From Mortierella sp. BCC40632 (taxonomy: Eukaryota > Mortierellomycota > Mortierellomycetes > Mortierellales > Mortierellaceae), in assembly GCA_011634665.1 (NCBI GenBank), contig WAEK01000024.1, positions 261,001 through 325,000 of the forward strand: 64,000 nucleotides of DNA. The letters are read 5' to 3'. The position numbers and the translations under genes are program-made. This document shows positions 1 through 12,016 of the stretch, piece by piece (the first letter of the stretch is position 1; each line of letters starts with the position of its first letter). Below the pieces are notes generated by a model. The model worked only from the letters and a program-made list of their open reading frames with translations. It was not told where the DNA came from and did no database searches.

Positions 1-1542
1 ACTTTCCAATACTGAAGAACATAGCTTCCATACACTTTTAACAGAACCCTCGATCTCCAGCCTGTGGCTGCGTGGTAAATAACTGGCGCCATAGGTCGGG
101 TGGCAACTGCTGAAGAATGTGAGGCAGCAGCAGCCGAGGCAGCAGCCAAGATAAACTTGCAGACCATGTCGACAGGAACAATATCTACTGCAACATTCTA
201 ATAAAAATGGTAAAAATGGGTTTTTACGACAGTCAGTCAAAAGATGCGTGAGTCTACCTACGCGTGTCTCTGAGGAAAACATCCCCTGGTTTTCCGAAAT
301 GCCTGTCAACCTAGAGGAGCAGAGTCCGTTCTATTCATCTGTTAAGTTCTTACTTCGTCCATTAGCCACTCCTGAGTTCGTCCAAGACCGCATCCAAAAC
401 TAAGAGATGCTATTGACTGGAGTCCATGGATCCATCCTTTGGCCGGCTCTAAGAGTGATGCCCCAACTGCAGTTGGTCGGACGATAGCAAGAGGGAAGCC
501 CAATTGCTGATACCTCGACATAATCACTTGTTCAGCCAATGCCTTGGATAGCGCATACGTGTTTGGATATCTCTTTAACACAACTTCTTGCTCAAAAGTG
601 TGGAGTTCGCTCTTTGTCATTGTTGATAGCTTTTTAAGAATCCACTCGGGGTCTTTTGTGGCAGTGCTCTCACTGTGATCGAAAATATTTCCCACGGTGA
701 GGTCATATAAACGTTCTTCAATGGGTCCCTTAGTTGGGGTCTCGCCAAAATAACCAGTAGAGACATGAATGAACGAGGCCAAGTTTGGTAATGACTTTGC
801 TATATCAAGAATGGCAAGAGATCCATGCGTATTCATCTAGTAAACAAAAGAATTTGTTACTATTACGCTCTGTTTGTGAGAGTAGAAGAGGGGTCATTTC
901 TGGCCTAAGCAACCTTTACTTACCCAGAGAGCACGCTCAAGTGACCAGTTGAAGTCGACAGAGGCAGCACAGTGAATAAAAACCTTGATCTCGTCTTGCA
1001 CGCTAGCCCATCCTGGTCCTGCAATACAAATATCCTGAGAGTCATCTCCGTAACCGTCATGAATTGTAGTGACATTGCCATGGATTAGAAAATGACGACC
1101 GAGTGCCTCGATATCGCCACGGACAGGAACGATCTTACTCGCAACCTGTTCCCGAAACGCTTGCTCAGTAATGTACTTGGCTCGTAATCGGTCAAAAACT
1201 CGACTCTGGATTACATCGCTTTCGAGCCGGTCCATTAAGCTCTTTGGCTTGTTCGAGGCTCGAATTAAGACATAGACCCTATTTTGTGAATTGAGAGAAA
1301 CAATCAAAGGACGAAAGGAGGGGGTTAGAGTGGATTGGTCTGAAAAGGTTCTGCTGGTGTGGTTTTCTCAAGGCGACAAGTTGCCCTTGCACCTACTTTT
1401 GGACCTGAGGAAGAGACCACAGAATCTTCTCAAGACAGGTCAACCCAACGAACCCAGTGGCTCCAGTCAAAAATACGACGTTGTTCTTTGCATAAAACTC
1501 GATCGCATTGCTAGCATCGATTGTGCTGTCTTTTGAACTCAT
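1..1542 (-). CDS. Fatty acyl-CoA reductase-like protein (C-terminus beyond left edge)
   Basis: NAD(P)H-dependent reductase of the FAR/Male-sterility-2 type, which reduces fatty acyl-CoA towards alcohol. I read four exons: 1397-1542, 924-1278, 354-836 and 1-197 (open at the edge); phases agree at each join. The first exon has the Rossmann motif GATGFVG soon after the start at MSSKDS. The second has VYVLIRA and ends in the family's HCAASVDF region. The third has HVSTGY and the catalytic Y-x3-K as YALSK. The last has DIVPVDMV, a late FAR_N motif. An upstream in-frame Met at 1626 would add 28 residues; I prefer 1542 because the extra part is hydrophobic and unlike the family. The stop lies outside the window. 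The GMC/hydrolase fusion gene ends 167 bp upstream on the same strand. Family call is firm; substrate is unknown. Confidence 0.85.
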
Positions 1543-1709
1543 TGGATGGGAGAGAGTAAAGAGGAAAAGGAAGAGTGAAAAAACTCGATTGGCAAACGGT
1601 TTTGTTCTTCTTTCGTCGGTGATCACCTGACCCTCAGTTTATGCAATGCTAGCTTGCAATTTGCATCGTTTTTTATTGTGCTGCAGCCCCTGAATCTTGT
1701 TTTTGTAAA

Positions 1710-4700
1710 CTATTCCTCACGAACAGAAGAGACTGCGCTATATCCAGTTGACTTGAGATTGGACTCCAAAAAGTCAAGCAGGACAGGGTAAACCTCCTTA
1801 TAGGCCTTATCACCAACAAGGCAATCCATATGGCCATAGCCTGCGAACACTTCGCGACGGTACATCCCCTTGTAGTCAAATGCCATTCCTGTCAAAGGCA
1901 AGTTTGTATCCCTCAGTTCCTCAACAGACTTGAGAGTGCTTTCAGGGAGGAACACCTGGTTCTTGGCGCCATGGATAAACAACACAGGCACATTCTCAAA
2001 TGCGTGCTTCAGGTTGTCGGCCGTCACTAGGTCCTTGCCATCTTTGTCAGTCAATGATTGCCTCTTGCACCAGTCATGGACAAGCCCTCGCAAAGACTCC
2101 ATATTGATCGAACCCAAGTTCTCATCCAGGTTATCGTGAAAGTTCTTTGAAAGCTTGTCATGCTCCCAGAGAAGACCAAAACAGAAGCTTGCCCTGTGGC
2201 AAACAGTGTTGTTGCAGTACTCCTGCACAGGCATTGGCATGAATCTCAGAGCATTGTCGATTGCCCGATCCAACAGCGTGATCTTTTGTGCTGGGTTGGA
2301 TGAACTGTGGTTGCTCTGAGTCTCATCGCTTTCGGAGCTAGGTGGAGATGAAGGCGAATGTGTCACACAGTCAAACTTATCCTGTTGTAGCACCTTGTCG
2401 AAAAGAGGTACCAGCTGCAGGTTTTGTTTGATCTTGTTTGCGGTCGAAATGAGAGGGTGAGTTGCGACCTGACTAGAGATGATAGAGCCAACTCCTTCAA
2501 TCTCTCGGTTGAGCATTCCTGCAAAAAGCGTCATGGAACCCACACAGTGCGCGATCACTTGAATGTTCTTGACGCCTGTTTCTCGGAGGATGATTGGGAT
2601 AGCTGCAGCATGGTCGTGGACGCCTCCGTAAACATGGGATTGCTTCTGAGAATCTTCCACCTGGATGGACATGCGCCAGTCCGAAAGCCAGACATCATAA
2701 TCGTGAGCCAGGAGGTAATCGCACAAATTGTGGGGGATCAAATCGGTCGTGAACATGCGAGAGCTGGTAGATGCACCATGAATGACCAACACAGGACCCT
2801 TTTTGCCCTTGAAGCGAGTCAGACGTGTGTTGAATCCGTCCGAAGAAACAACATCAAACACCTGGGCTGCGGGTCGTTGACGAGGGAAAGACTTGCGGCG
2901 ATGAGTATCCTCTGGGTACTCGAGTTCGTTCAAGAAGGGCAGATATGTCTTGACAGTTGCATTAATCTTTGAAACACTAAAGTCAGTGATCGCCTTGATG
3001 TTGCTCTTGATACTCGTGCTATCACCACGGATTCCAGTAATCTGGGAGAAGAAATCGCCGTCATGTTCGCCTAGTTTGCCGCGTCCGTAGACAGTCTCGG
3101 TGCCGTCTGCATTCACCTTAAAAACAGTGGCCAAAATTCGCGAAGGCTTGATCCAGCTTTCGAGTACATGACCCACAATAATTGGCTTGCGACCCTCGAA
3201 TCTGTATCGCTCACCAGAAGCACAGCGGAGCACCATCTTGTAGAGAATAGCGCTGTCGTCTGCTGGATCATCCTCAGTAGGAGTATAGATCGTGAACACG
3301 CCACTCTCAATCATCATGGGCTGCTCCGAGAGAGCACGGCAGGACACTGTACCCACGACCCTTGCACGGTGATCAGTCCTCTTCAAGAACTCCTCAATGG
3401 GCCCTGTCGACAGCGTGAGAACCATATGGATACTCGATCCAGCGGAGCGAGCCTGGTTGTAGGCAGTGTCAAAGTCTTCTGTCAAAATGACAGTCGACAA
3501 GTGTCCCCTCAGCATCTCTGTGAACATCACTCCGGCCTTCTTCTTCTTGCCATCGGGCTTTTCTACTGTCTTGCTCGACCATGGAGTGAATACGGAAGGG
3601 AGAGCTCTCTTCAGGCGAGCACCGCCCTCATCATCGCTTGAGGACGACGACGAGTCGCTGTCTCCAGGGAAGGATTCGCCAGCTACAAAGAGCCCACGAA
3701 CAGCACCCTCTCGCTCAGCAACCTCCTGGAGCGACGAGTCTTTAAGCGACTGTGCAAGCTCAGCAGCATCAGGATTCGCCTCACGTTCGTTGTAAGGAAT
3801 GGGGAACTGAGGTGTCTTGAAGTCGATCGGGGTGAGAGTTGGCTCGTATTTAATCTTCCAGCCTCGGTCGCGAGCCAGGATTGCGCAGGAGCGCTCAGCC
3901 AAAGCAGAGATGGTCAAGAACGGGTTGACTCCGAGTGACATAGGCATCACAGCTCCGTCCATGACATAGAGTCCCTCGTAAACTTCCTCGCCCTGTCCTT
4001 TGAAGACTTGTCCTTTGTGGTTGCACACGCCTTCTAATCCATTGCGTCCATAGCCGCATCCTCCGATCGGGTGAACTGTCACGACAGCTTCATCCGTCAT
4101 GGCTGTGAGAGGATTACGGACATAGGTAGCACGGACTGCCTCTGCCAAGGGCTCCAGAGCCTTGTCGAGGCGGGAGAAGTTGCGACTCGAGCCCACACCG
4201 GGCCAGTGGATACGAATGCGGTCATCCTGAAGTCGCAGCTCTCCGCGAGCGTCGTCATGCGACATGATCAAGAATGTCTGAGTGTTGGCCATGGCACCTC
4301 TGTAGACACCTGCCACGTAGGACGAAAGTTCGCGGACGTTTCTGCTGATCTTTTCCTGGAATGACTGGTCCTGAGCGGTCTTGACAGACCTGCTAGAGTG
4401 CTCGCTCATGGCCTGGTATACAGTCCTGAGGAGCAGGGCGGCCTGAGAAGGGATCGCGCCTTCTTCGACGACGTAGCCATCCATGACGTTGGGTGTGTCG
4501 CGGTAGTCGATGAGTCCAGTGATAACAGGACCGACTTTGTGCTCAAAGTCGGCGGGGTTCTCGTCGCCCATAGACACGCCATTGACGAGAGTCTCTCCGT
4601 TGTAGGAGAAGGCGAGGAACTATTGGGGTGGGGTAAAGGAAAAACGATGGTGAGTAGCTCTTCACTCCTCTGCTTTCACATGCAGCAGAAACAAGTTGAG

Positions 4701-6025
4701 AGCATTCTCCCTTTCTCTCTCTCTCTCCCTTTTTCAATGCACGGTGACAACGACAGTCCGCCCAGCAACAGCCATTTGCCATGCACGTTCCTCTCCTGTC
4801 CCTCTCTCTTTTGCTCTCTTTCTTTATCTTCCCACACTCATGGCTGTTGTCTTTCTCCCCGATGAATGATCGATGAGGAGGGCTTAGAGAGGTGAAGGAT
4901 TACTTACATCGCCGTTACCGCTAAAGTGCTTTCCCAGCTGGTCTGAGGTCTTGAGCCCACTCTTGGCCGATCGGAGCAAGATCTCGCTTGTTCCAAGGGC
5001 GCCCGCACCAAGAACCACGATGTCGGCCGAAACAAACATGGGTGCGATTGAAGCTCCATGCTCAGTCAGGAAGCCCTCGCGCACAGAGTCCTGCCATTCA
5101 AAGTAAACGACATATGGACCGGAAGACGATTCCTTGTTGGTCTTTTCGACACGGACGACATTGCAAGCAGTAAAGATCTCGGCGCCGTGGTTCCAGGCGT
5201 CAGGGATGTAGTTCATCAGCGTTGTATTCTTTGACCAGTCATTTACTCCCGTCGTATCATTACCGGTAAGCGTGCTCTTCTTTTGGTAGACACCTGCAGG
5301 GTTGAGTGCGTCCTTGAAGTGGACAGTGATAGGTGGCCGGACAAACTTGTCATGTACACCTGCTCCTTTGGCCTGGGCCTCAAGCGTGGCCAACTTTGGT
5401 AGGGTAGGCCAGTCTTCGGGGTAAGGAGTTGGTTGGAGCATATCACAGGCGTGCTGGAATGACTTTTCGAGGAGCTCCTTGTCCTGCCTAATCTCCTCGG
5501 GCCAGGCCGAGTTCTCCCAGATCCGGGTGTCAGGCTGGAGAGCGGTGTTGGCATTGAGGAGTGAGGTACCGCCGAGGCTGGATGGTAGTGGGGGAGGGGG
5601 TGTCCAGTCAGGAGAGGAAACCAAAGGATTTAGTCGAGCAGTCTCTTGCGACAGGACGGGAACGACTGTCAGTTTCCAATAGTATCCAATCAAGAGTCAA
5701 AGTACACTTACCCGCAGCCGACAAAGGCCCATTGGTCCTTATTCTTGTGAATCTCATACAGACCAGTCCGTTTACCCTCATGTCCGTGTTCGCCATTGAA
5801 CTGGACTTCTGTCGCAGCATCGAGCGTGTCTTCGGGATACTCGCCTGGCCAGCGTTCCTCGCCCCGCTCGAGGATGCACACTCGCTTGCCTGCGCGGGCA
5901 AGACGCGACGCGGCGATGGAGGCACCATAACCAGATCCAACGACAATCACGTCGTAGTGAGCCTTAAGCTTCGTGAGTGGGAGCGAGAGCCTTGGGAGGC
6001 GGTTCTTGTGCTTCCGGTTCGTCAT
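1710..6025 (-). CDS. GMC oxidoreductase (cholesterol-oxidase-like) fused to alpha/beta hydrolase
   Basis: Three exons, 5712-6025, 4908-5577 and 1710-4619, joined at GTAAGT donors and CAG/TAG acceptors, give about 1297 residues. The N-terminal half is an FAD enzyme: dinucleotide motif VVGSGYGAS near residue 26, then VGCGLGGTSL across the first junction, VLGAGALGTSE, and the GMC C-terminal motifs HPIGGCG and GVNPFLTISALAER. An acidic serine-rich linker (SDSSSSSSDDE) follows. The C-terminal half is an alpha/beta hydrolase with an oxyanion loop VIHGAS, nucleophile elbow AHCVGS and late His in GYGHMD. The elbow has Cys where Ser is usual. Such fusions of sterol-oxidase-like and hydrolase modules occur in bacteria and fungi; a role in sterol or lipid oxidation is inference. 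No signal peptide is seen. CT-rich DNA precedes the start. Confidence 0.85.
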
Positions 6026-6897
6026 CGTATGGTCCTTGTTGGGAGAGAAGTAAGGAGAAGATGGAGAAGGAGAGAGAGGGATCGGCAATGTGTGCTGAGG
6101 ATTGGATGAGAATGGCCAACAGCAGAGTCAGACAAACAGCAGATGAATGGAACAAGAGGATCTGTCGGAATGAAATGTACAGGAGTGGATGAAGAGAGAG
6201 ACAGAGAGGGGGAGAGAGAGTGAGTGGGTGAGCGATGGAAGGAATGGATGCAAAGAATGAGAGCATTTGGTGGCATTCGGGCCATTTTTATTCTCCTCTC
6301 CCTTCCTCTCTCTCTCCCCTGTCACATCATGGACAACGACTACAGTGCTGTTCAGAGCAACGGCCGCAGATACCCTCCCCCCCCCCTCCCCTTCCCCAGT
6401 CCAAACCAAGTGACATGTGCACCGACCTTTCTATTGCCTGGCTGGCGCTGTTGTCCCTTTTCTCTTCTATCTTCTTCTCTCCCTCCCTCGTCTTCTTCCG
6501 CCTACACTCCACTGAGCTAATGTCTATGTGTCAAAACCGCAACGGCCTTTAGCTTTAGGCTTTGCACTTTCTCCTCGGAGATCACCCCCTTCTGGGCTGT
6601 CTGCAGACCAGGGCTGTGTGTCTGTTGTCTGTCTCTCGCTGGTTGAAAAAAAGTGCCCGCCACTCCAGTGGCCGATGCACATCGCCCAATTGGGGCTCAC
6701 GCTCGCATGTGAAGTCTTGCTATACCACCTCTCTCCCTTGACGCATTGACATAATGGCAGTAATATTACAATCGTGGCAGGTTCTATCTACACTCGGGGC
6801 CCAGGTTGAATGCAAGTGATCATGTACAGGAGGAGAAGGGGTGGGGGGAGGAACCGACCGAGTTCTGTGGCTAGTCTGAGAAAGCTACTTGTTGCTT
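6026..6897. other. Intergenic, promoter side of GMC gene
   Basis: About 870 bp between the MscS stop and the GMC/hydrolase start, both on the minus strand. It is rich in GA/CT runs, especially 6050-6240 and 6290-6500, as expected of a fungal promoter and 5' leader. ORFs predicted here are low-complexity Ser/Leu or Arg/Glu reads of those runs. I see no gene. Confidence 0.6.
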
Positions 6898-9800
6898 TTA
6901 CTCGCCTTGAGGACGAGCGACCGTCTTTCGCCGATAGAGCTGCTGGGAAGAGCTGAGGCCGATAGGTGTTGATGGCTCTTGATCCCCGTGCTGCTTGTCT
7001 TGGCCATAGCCTGAACGCTCTTGCTCTTGATCAAATACGTTCTTACCAACAACCTCCAATCGCTGCGGCAAAGCAAAGTATTTGATACCAAGGTCTTCTA
7101 CAGCCTCCTTCAGGGCAAAATTGAACTATCAAGAAAATGTAAAGTCAGTCAAGGTGAGCAACATGGTCTTGAACCTCAATACCTCCTTTGCCCAAGTCTC
7201 CGATTCCTCAGTCCCTTTACCTTTGTCCGACGCGCCCATCGGCGACCAGAGTCTTGCCAGTTGCCCTTGTGCTCGATCACCATTGATATTTTGAGCTTGA
7301 CATCCATTTCCTGGATCTGAATCTCCAGATCAGGCAAGAACTCTTTGCTTTCCTTGGCCAAAAAATCTCTCATCCTTGCTCTCAACTCCAAGATCTTGTG
7401 TTGAGGAGTGTAGCAGTCGACATTTAAAACTAATGACAGAACATAAATAGGGGACAGAAATTAGCAACAAGTAAGTGGCCGCGCTCTGTCACCTCTTCTT
7501 GGCCTTCTATCCAGTTGGACTAAAGAGAGAGATGCTTACCAATCTTTTCAGACATATTGGGCGAACGGCGGACATTGTGAATAGGCTTTTGACTGAGAAT
7601 GTTGTTGGGATAGTACATTCGCTTGCCATCCCAGGTCACAAACATAGTGCTATTTAGTCCAACCTCGCGCACGTACATGTCTGTACCGTCGATGTTGCAC
7701 AGGTCACCAGAATCGAACGGATGCTATCAGGGAAAGGACGAGAATAGATTCGATGAGGACAAATAGTCAGCCAAACAAAGCGCCTTTCTACTCCGGTTGT
7801 GCCTGGGTACACGGGCAATGTCTTATCATGCGCAGGATGTGTGCGGCATTTTGACCTTTTTTTTAAAAAAAAAGGGACTTACAGTGATGAACAAAAATAC
7901 AATGTTCTCGAACAGCGTCTTGAGCGAGTTTCCAAAGACAAAGCTTAGAGCAACCAGGAATGAGCCGATCGAGAGCATGTTCTGCACCACGCTTGTTCCA
8001 AAGATGGACAGAATGATCAACAACCACACCACGGTCACAATGGTTAAAAAAATAATGTCGAGCTTTCCCACGGCTTGTGAAAGGTCTCGAAGGGCGGTGT
8101 GAAGGTCTTTGCGTTCCTTGTAAATGTAAAAGATCTTTTCCTTCATCTCTCTCTTGGAAATGTCACCGTTGCCATCCTTGTCAAAAATAGCAAAGGCTTC
8201 CTTCGCATCCTCCTCCGTGTCAAAGTAGCGGTAAAAGTCTTCTACTACAAGATCGTCTCCGCTGCCCTGCAGGTTGTAAAATAGGGTCTTGGCAAGTCGC
8301 TTTGCGTTGCTGGTTGAGTTAATGTCCTTTGTCGGTGCACTGTCAGCCATAGCAATGCCTTGGAGGGTCTTGTTAATACCCTTCAGAATGTCATTTGGCT
8401 TGCCTCCTCGGCTGTCACGCTGCATCCGACGAACAGAAGGGGCAAGTCCTGTGGAGGAACGAGTCGTCGGATGTTCCGTAGGTGTAGTGACGGGCGTAAC
8501 AAGGGGTGTGTAGCCTGGACTTCCTTGCTCAGTCATTTGAATCGTGTCACTGTTATCTGAGCTAGGAGATCGAGACTGGGACCGGAAGCCTGGAGGGAAT
8601 GGGTTCATATAGTCTACATTCTCTGCCGTGTTGTTCCTGCTGTGTGTAGGTCTCTGTTTCTTGACATTCTTTTTGGAGTGCCCCAGACGATCAAGCACTT
8701 GTAGCGCGTACTTGTTCTCCTTGATTCGGTCTGCATAGGCAATCTGGTGAAAGTTTTTGGAAATGACTTGCAGGAGGACCTTTTCTACAAAGACAAGGGC
8801 ACAACCAGCAATTACTGCTCCAAGGATCCGCAACACGATCGAGGACCAGAGCTGCTCCCTTACGTTTGGGTGGATGTAGCTCGTGAGGAATGCAAACGAT
8901 CCCGTTGCCCAGCAGGCTGCAAACAGCCACTTGATAAACTTTTTAGTCGCTACAAAGATTAATAGCCTCGTCTTGGTCGTCTCCAGCTTGGAGCTTGTGA
9001 AGATGGAAGTGAGGCGGACAATGACAGCGGGGATGATATCGACGCCCCAGTTTGTGATACAGACGATGCACCACATAAAAGAGAGCCATGTGAAGACCAG
9101 AACCACAATATCCTTTCGCATGCGCTTCTGGATGTTTTTGGGAGTATCTTCAGAAGGAGAGGTCTCTGGTGGAACCTCAAGATAGATCTCAGTCAAGATT
9201 GCAGGCAGAGCAATAATCGGTGCAAAGATGACCATCAAGATGACCATTCGCAGACATGGCGAGAGTTTTCTCCACTTGGACCGAACTCGTTCCTTCTTTT
9301 TCTTGTGGACTTGACCGTTGTTGTCAATGTTGATGTCCTCGTCCCAGTCAAAATCCGATTCGTCGCTGTTCATTGCTTGTCTTGGAGGCGTGAAATCGTT
9401 GACCGCAGCCTCGTCCTGCCTCATGATACGATCCATTTCAATTGTGGTTGAGGAGTGGACGGTAGTGTTGATTGAAGAGACGCCTTTGGAGGGCGTCTCG
9501 CTAGAAATGTGTGTGTGGTGACCAGAGAGATTGGAGGGAGTGTAGTGTGTCCCGGTGACGGAGGCGGGGATAGCATATGGATGTAGCTGTGAGGAGTGGA
9601 GTGGCTCCTCAGCAGGTGGAAACTGCAGTGGGGGGCCTCCAGAAGGATCGCAAGGTGAGCTAGGAGTGAGAGTCATCATCAGAGGAATGTCTAAGGGAAG
9701 GAGGTCAAGTGGCAGTTAGCATTGGGTTCTGGCCGGGTTGATTCGTCGAAGAGGAAGCCGAGGACGGACGGCCTCAGAAGGTGCACCGGAGGTCTCTATT

Positions 9801-10327
9801 GGCGGCAACCTTCTAGGTGCACTTTGCCAGGCAAGCACAGGCACTGGTGCATTGCCTTTCGCACTCACACACCACATGCCAGACTGCAGGTCAAGGTTGA
9901 GGCCCGTTCATACCCCACACACGTTGGAATGAGCAGCTCTTTCTGGTCTGCATGCAAGGTGGTCGCACTGGCGCTAAAAGAGGCGCAATTGATAGGTTCT
10001 TTTTTGTAAGAGCAAAAAGGAGTGCAGAGAGAGATTCGAATCTCTAAACGCTAGGTGCAACTGGGAATGAACGAACGTGATCCTGTGCGTTTGTTGATCT
10101 GATTTGCCAAAAGATGCATGACTGACATGGGCAATGAGAAAAATGGGGAGTTGAGGAGGAGAATGTCGAATGGCGAAAGTGGACAAGCCCTACTCAATAG
10201 TGTAGAATCGGCTGTATGAATACGCACCTATCTTGGCAGCGCCATTGTCGATTCTAGGCACAATCTCGAGTTCGGGCGACTCTTTCTTTGGTGGGGCTGA
10301 GGAGGCCCTTGGGCGTTTGAACTTCAT
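6898..10327 (-). CDS. Mechanosensitive ion channel (MscS family) with EF hand
   Basis: Five exons: 10228-10327, 7883-9690, 7540-7723, 7221-7429 and 6898-7125. Phases agree throughout and give about 842 residues. The small first exon (start MKFKRPRASS) joins at GTGCGT to a CTTAG acceptor; the ATG pair at 9674-9679 is in frame but internal. The protein has a basic, serine-rich N-terminus, several hydrophobic segments (ILMVIFAPIIALPAIL, IVVLVFTWLSFMW and others), a canonical EF hand (DKDGNGDISKRE) and the MscS pore/beta region (GNSLKTLFENIVFLF, HPFDSGDLC, MYYPNN). This matches the fungal Msy1/Msy2 type, calcium-binding channels of ER or cell-boundary membranes that respond to hypo-osmotic shock (family knowledge). 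A long (CT)n tract lies just upstream of the start in the leader. Confidence 0.9.
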
Positions 10328-10361
10328 GAGGTATAAGGGTGTGGCCGGTGGGCCGGAGAAC

Positions 10362-10362
<1 letters not shown>

Positions 10363-10429
<67 letters not shown>

Positions 10430-10441
10430 GGAAAGAGAGAG
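10363..10441. repeat. (GA)n/(CT)n microsatellite
   Basis: A nearly pure GA dinucleotide tract of about 30 units, followed after AGGGGAA by a shorter one. It lies 36-114 bp upstream of the channel start codon, so it would be a CT tract in that gene's leader or core promoter. ORFs through it encode only Arg-Glu or Ser-Leu repeats. Confidence 0.95.
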
Positions 10442-12016
10442 AGAAAATCTGGGTATGGATGAGGTGTTCTGTAACTCGGTTCGGAGCAAAGGCGCCAGTC
10501 GTTGGAGAGCAAGGTAAGTGGCGAGTGAGAGAAAAGCAGCAGGCGAAAGCAGAAGCAGGCGGGGCGGCGACACTTTTATATCTGTCTAGCCACCAACCAA
10601 CGGGAGCGGGGCGCTCTACTCCGCCAGAGAGACACACCCTGGCTGACTGGATCAATCTTCCCCGCCTTCTCTCCAGGCACCGGGCCAGGCCAGAGCTTGC
10701 ACCACCACCTTGGCGTACCTCTTGCTCGGACTACCTGGACCAGTCCTATGTACTATCCACACAGTCCATTGGTACACACCGCTTGTTCGCTGCAGTGACG
10801 TTCCTGCACCGATCTCGAGCTTCCAGTCTCCTCCCCACATCAGCAACGTTGCGCCGTGGCCTCCCATTTAGACTTTGGATTCAAATGACCCGGTGTCTCT
10901 CTCTTATCCAACGCCAATGGCCCTTTTTTATTTCTCGTTATTGATTGCAACTGAGGCAATAGTGCAGTGCGCAGAAAGCCGGTTCCAAGTAAGATAGGAA
11001 AACCTTTATTTATAGCCAGTGCCCCATAGGCCGTCGGACTCTTGTTCTCGCTCGATGGGGAGCCATTGCGCCTCCGAACAGGCATTGCTCCAGGCGAGTC
11101 GCCACTTCTGTCTCTGGTCGTTCACTCGTCTTGAGGTTCTTGGAGAAATGCAAGAGGTAGAGGTGGAACGTGGAGGGAGGATAGAAATAAGGAGAAGAAG
11201 GGGGTGAGAGAGTGGGACCTGAGTAGGGTACGTGCACCCAGAGCAGACAGAGGCAGGGTGCAGTGGCCGTTGTGACTCTCCTGTCCTCTCCAGGGAACTC
11301 AACTAAAATGAAATTTCCATGCGATGATAGAAACTCAAACTTCTAAACACCGATCAATGAGAGAGTGGAAGGGTCCTCCTTGTCGACAAAGGCGCGCGAG
11401 TGGAGCCATGATAACAACGTACGTACGGGATCGAGGTACAGAGCCAGCGAGCCCACAGCCCTGTCAGCTTTGTACCTTGCTCTGACACGCCTTTGGGTCA
11501 ATGGCAGGGGATGGGCTATCTATTCAACACGACGATCAACGTGCCCTGATTAAGGCCATCATCTGGACAGATCTTGATACGTGCAGTACAAAATAGGCCA
11601 TGAAACAAAGAGCTCTCCCCCAAATGTCTGTGTCCTCTGGACAAAAGTCCTCTCTATTCAGAAATGCACGGATGCGCGGGTAATTCGAGGTTCCGCTAGA
11701 CAATCCTAGTCAGACCCTGATTTCAACTCCAAGCGCTTCCATCAGCAGCCAAGAGAGAATACTGCCACAGCTACCCGCCACCCAGAGCTTCGTTCGGACG
11801 CCACTGCAGCTGTGGGTCTCTCTAGAGCAGTCGGGTGTTGGAAGTATTGGCGGAGAATATGGCGAGGCACTTTCCTCCGACTCCTCAAACTGTCTGCCAG
11901 GAACGAGAACGACTGCAGTGCTGTGGCTTATCCAAGAGGGCTCTCCCCGCCTAAAAATTTATTAGACCGCGGCGACCTCACAATTTGTACCTTCTCTTTC
12001 AATCCACATCCTTAAA
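10442..12016. other. Divergent intergenic region between the MscS and RPL4 genes
   Basis: About 1.6 kb separating the minus-strand channel gene from plus-strand RPL4. No convincing coding region on either strand: short ORFs have no recognisable motifs and overlap one another. The last 60 bp before the RPL4 start codon include a pyrimidine-rich stretch (CCTTCTCTTTC at 11990-12000), typical of ribosomal-protein gene starts. Confidence 0.6.

Noticed and set aside
10035..10065. TTCGAAT-centred palindrome resembling a tRNA T-arm, with a T run nearby on the minus strand
   Set aside because: The arm has mismatched closing pairs, and no matching acceptor stem, D-arm or A box is found within 70-90 bases on either strand.
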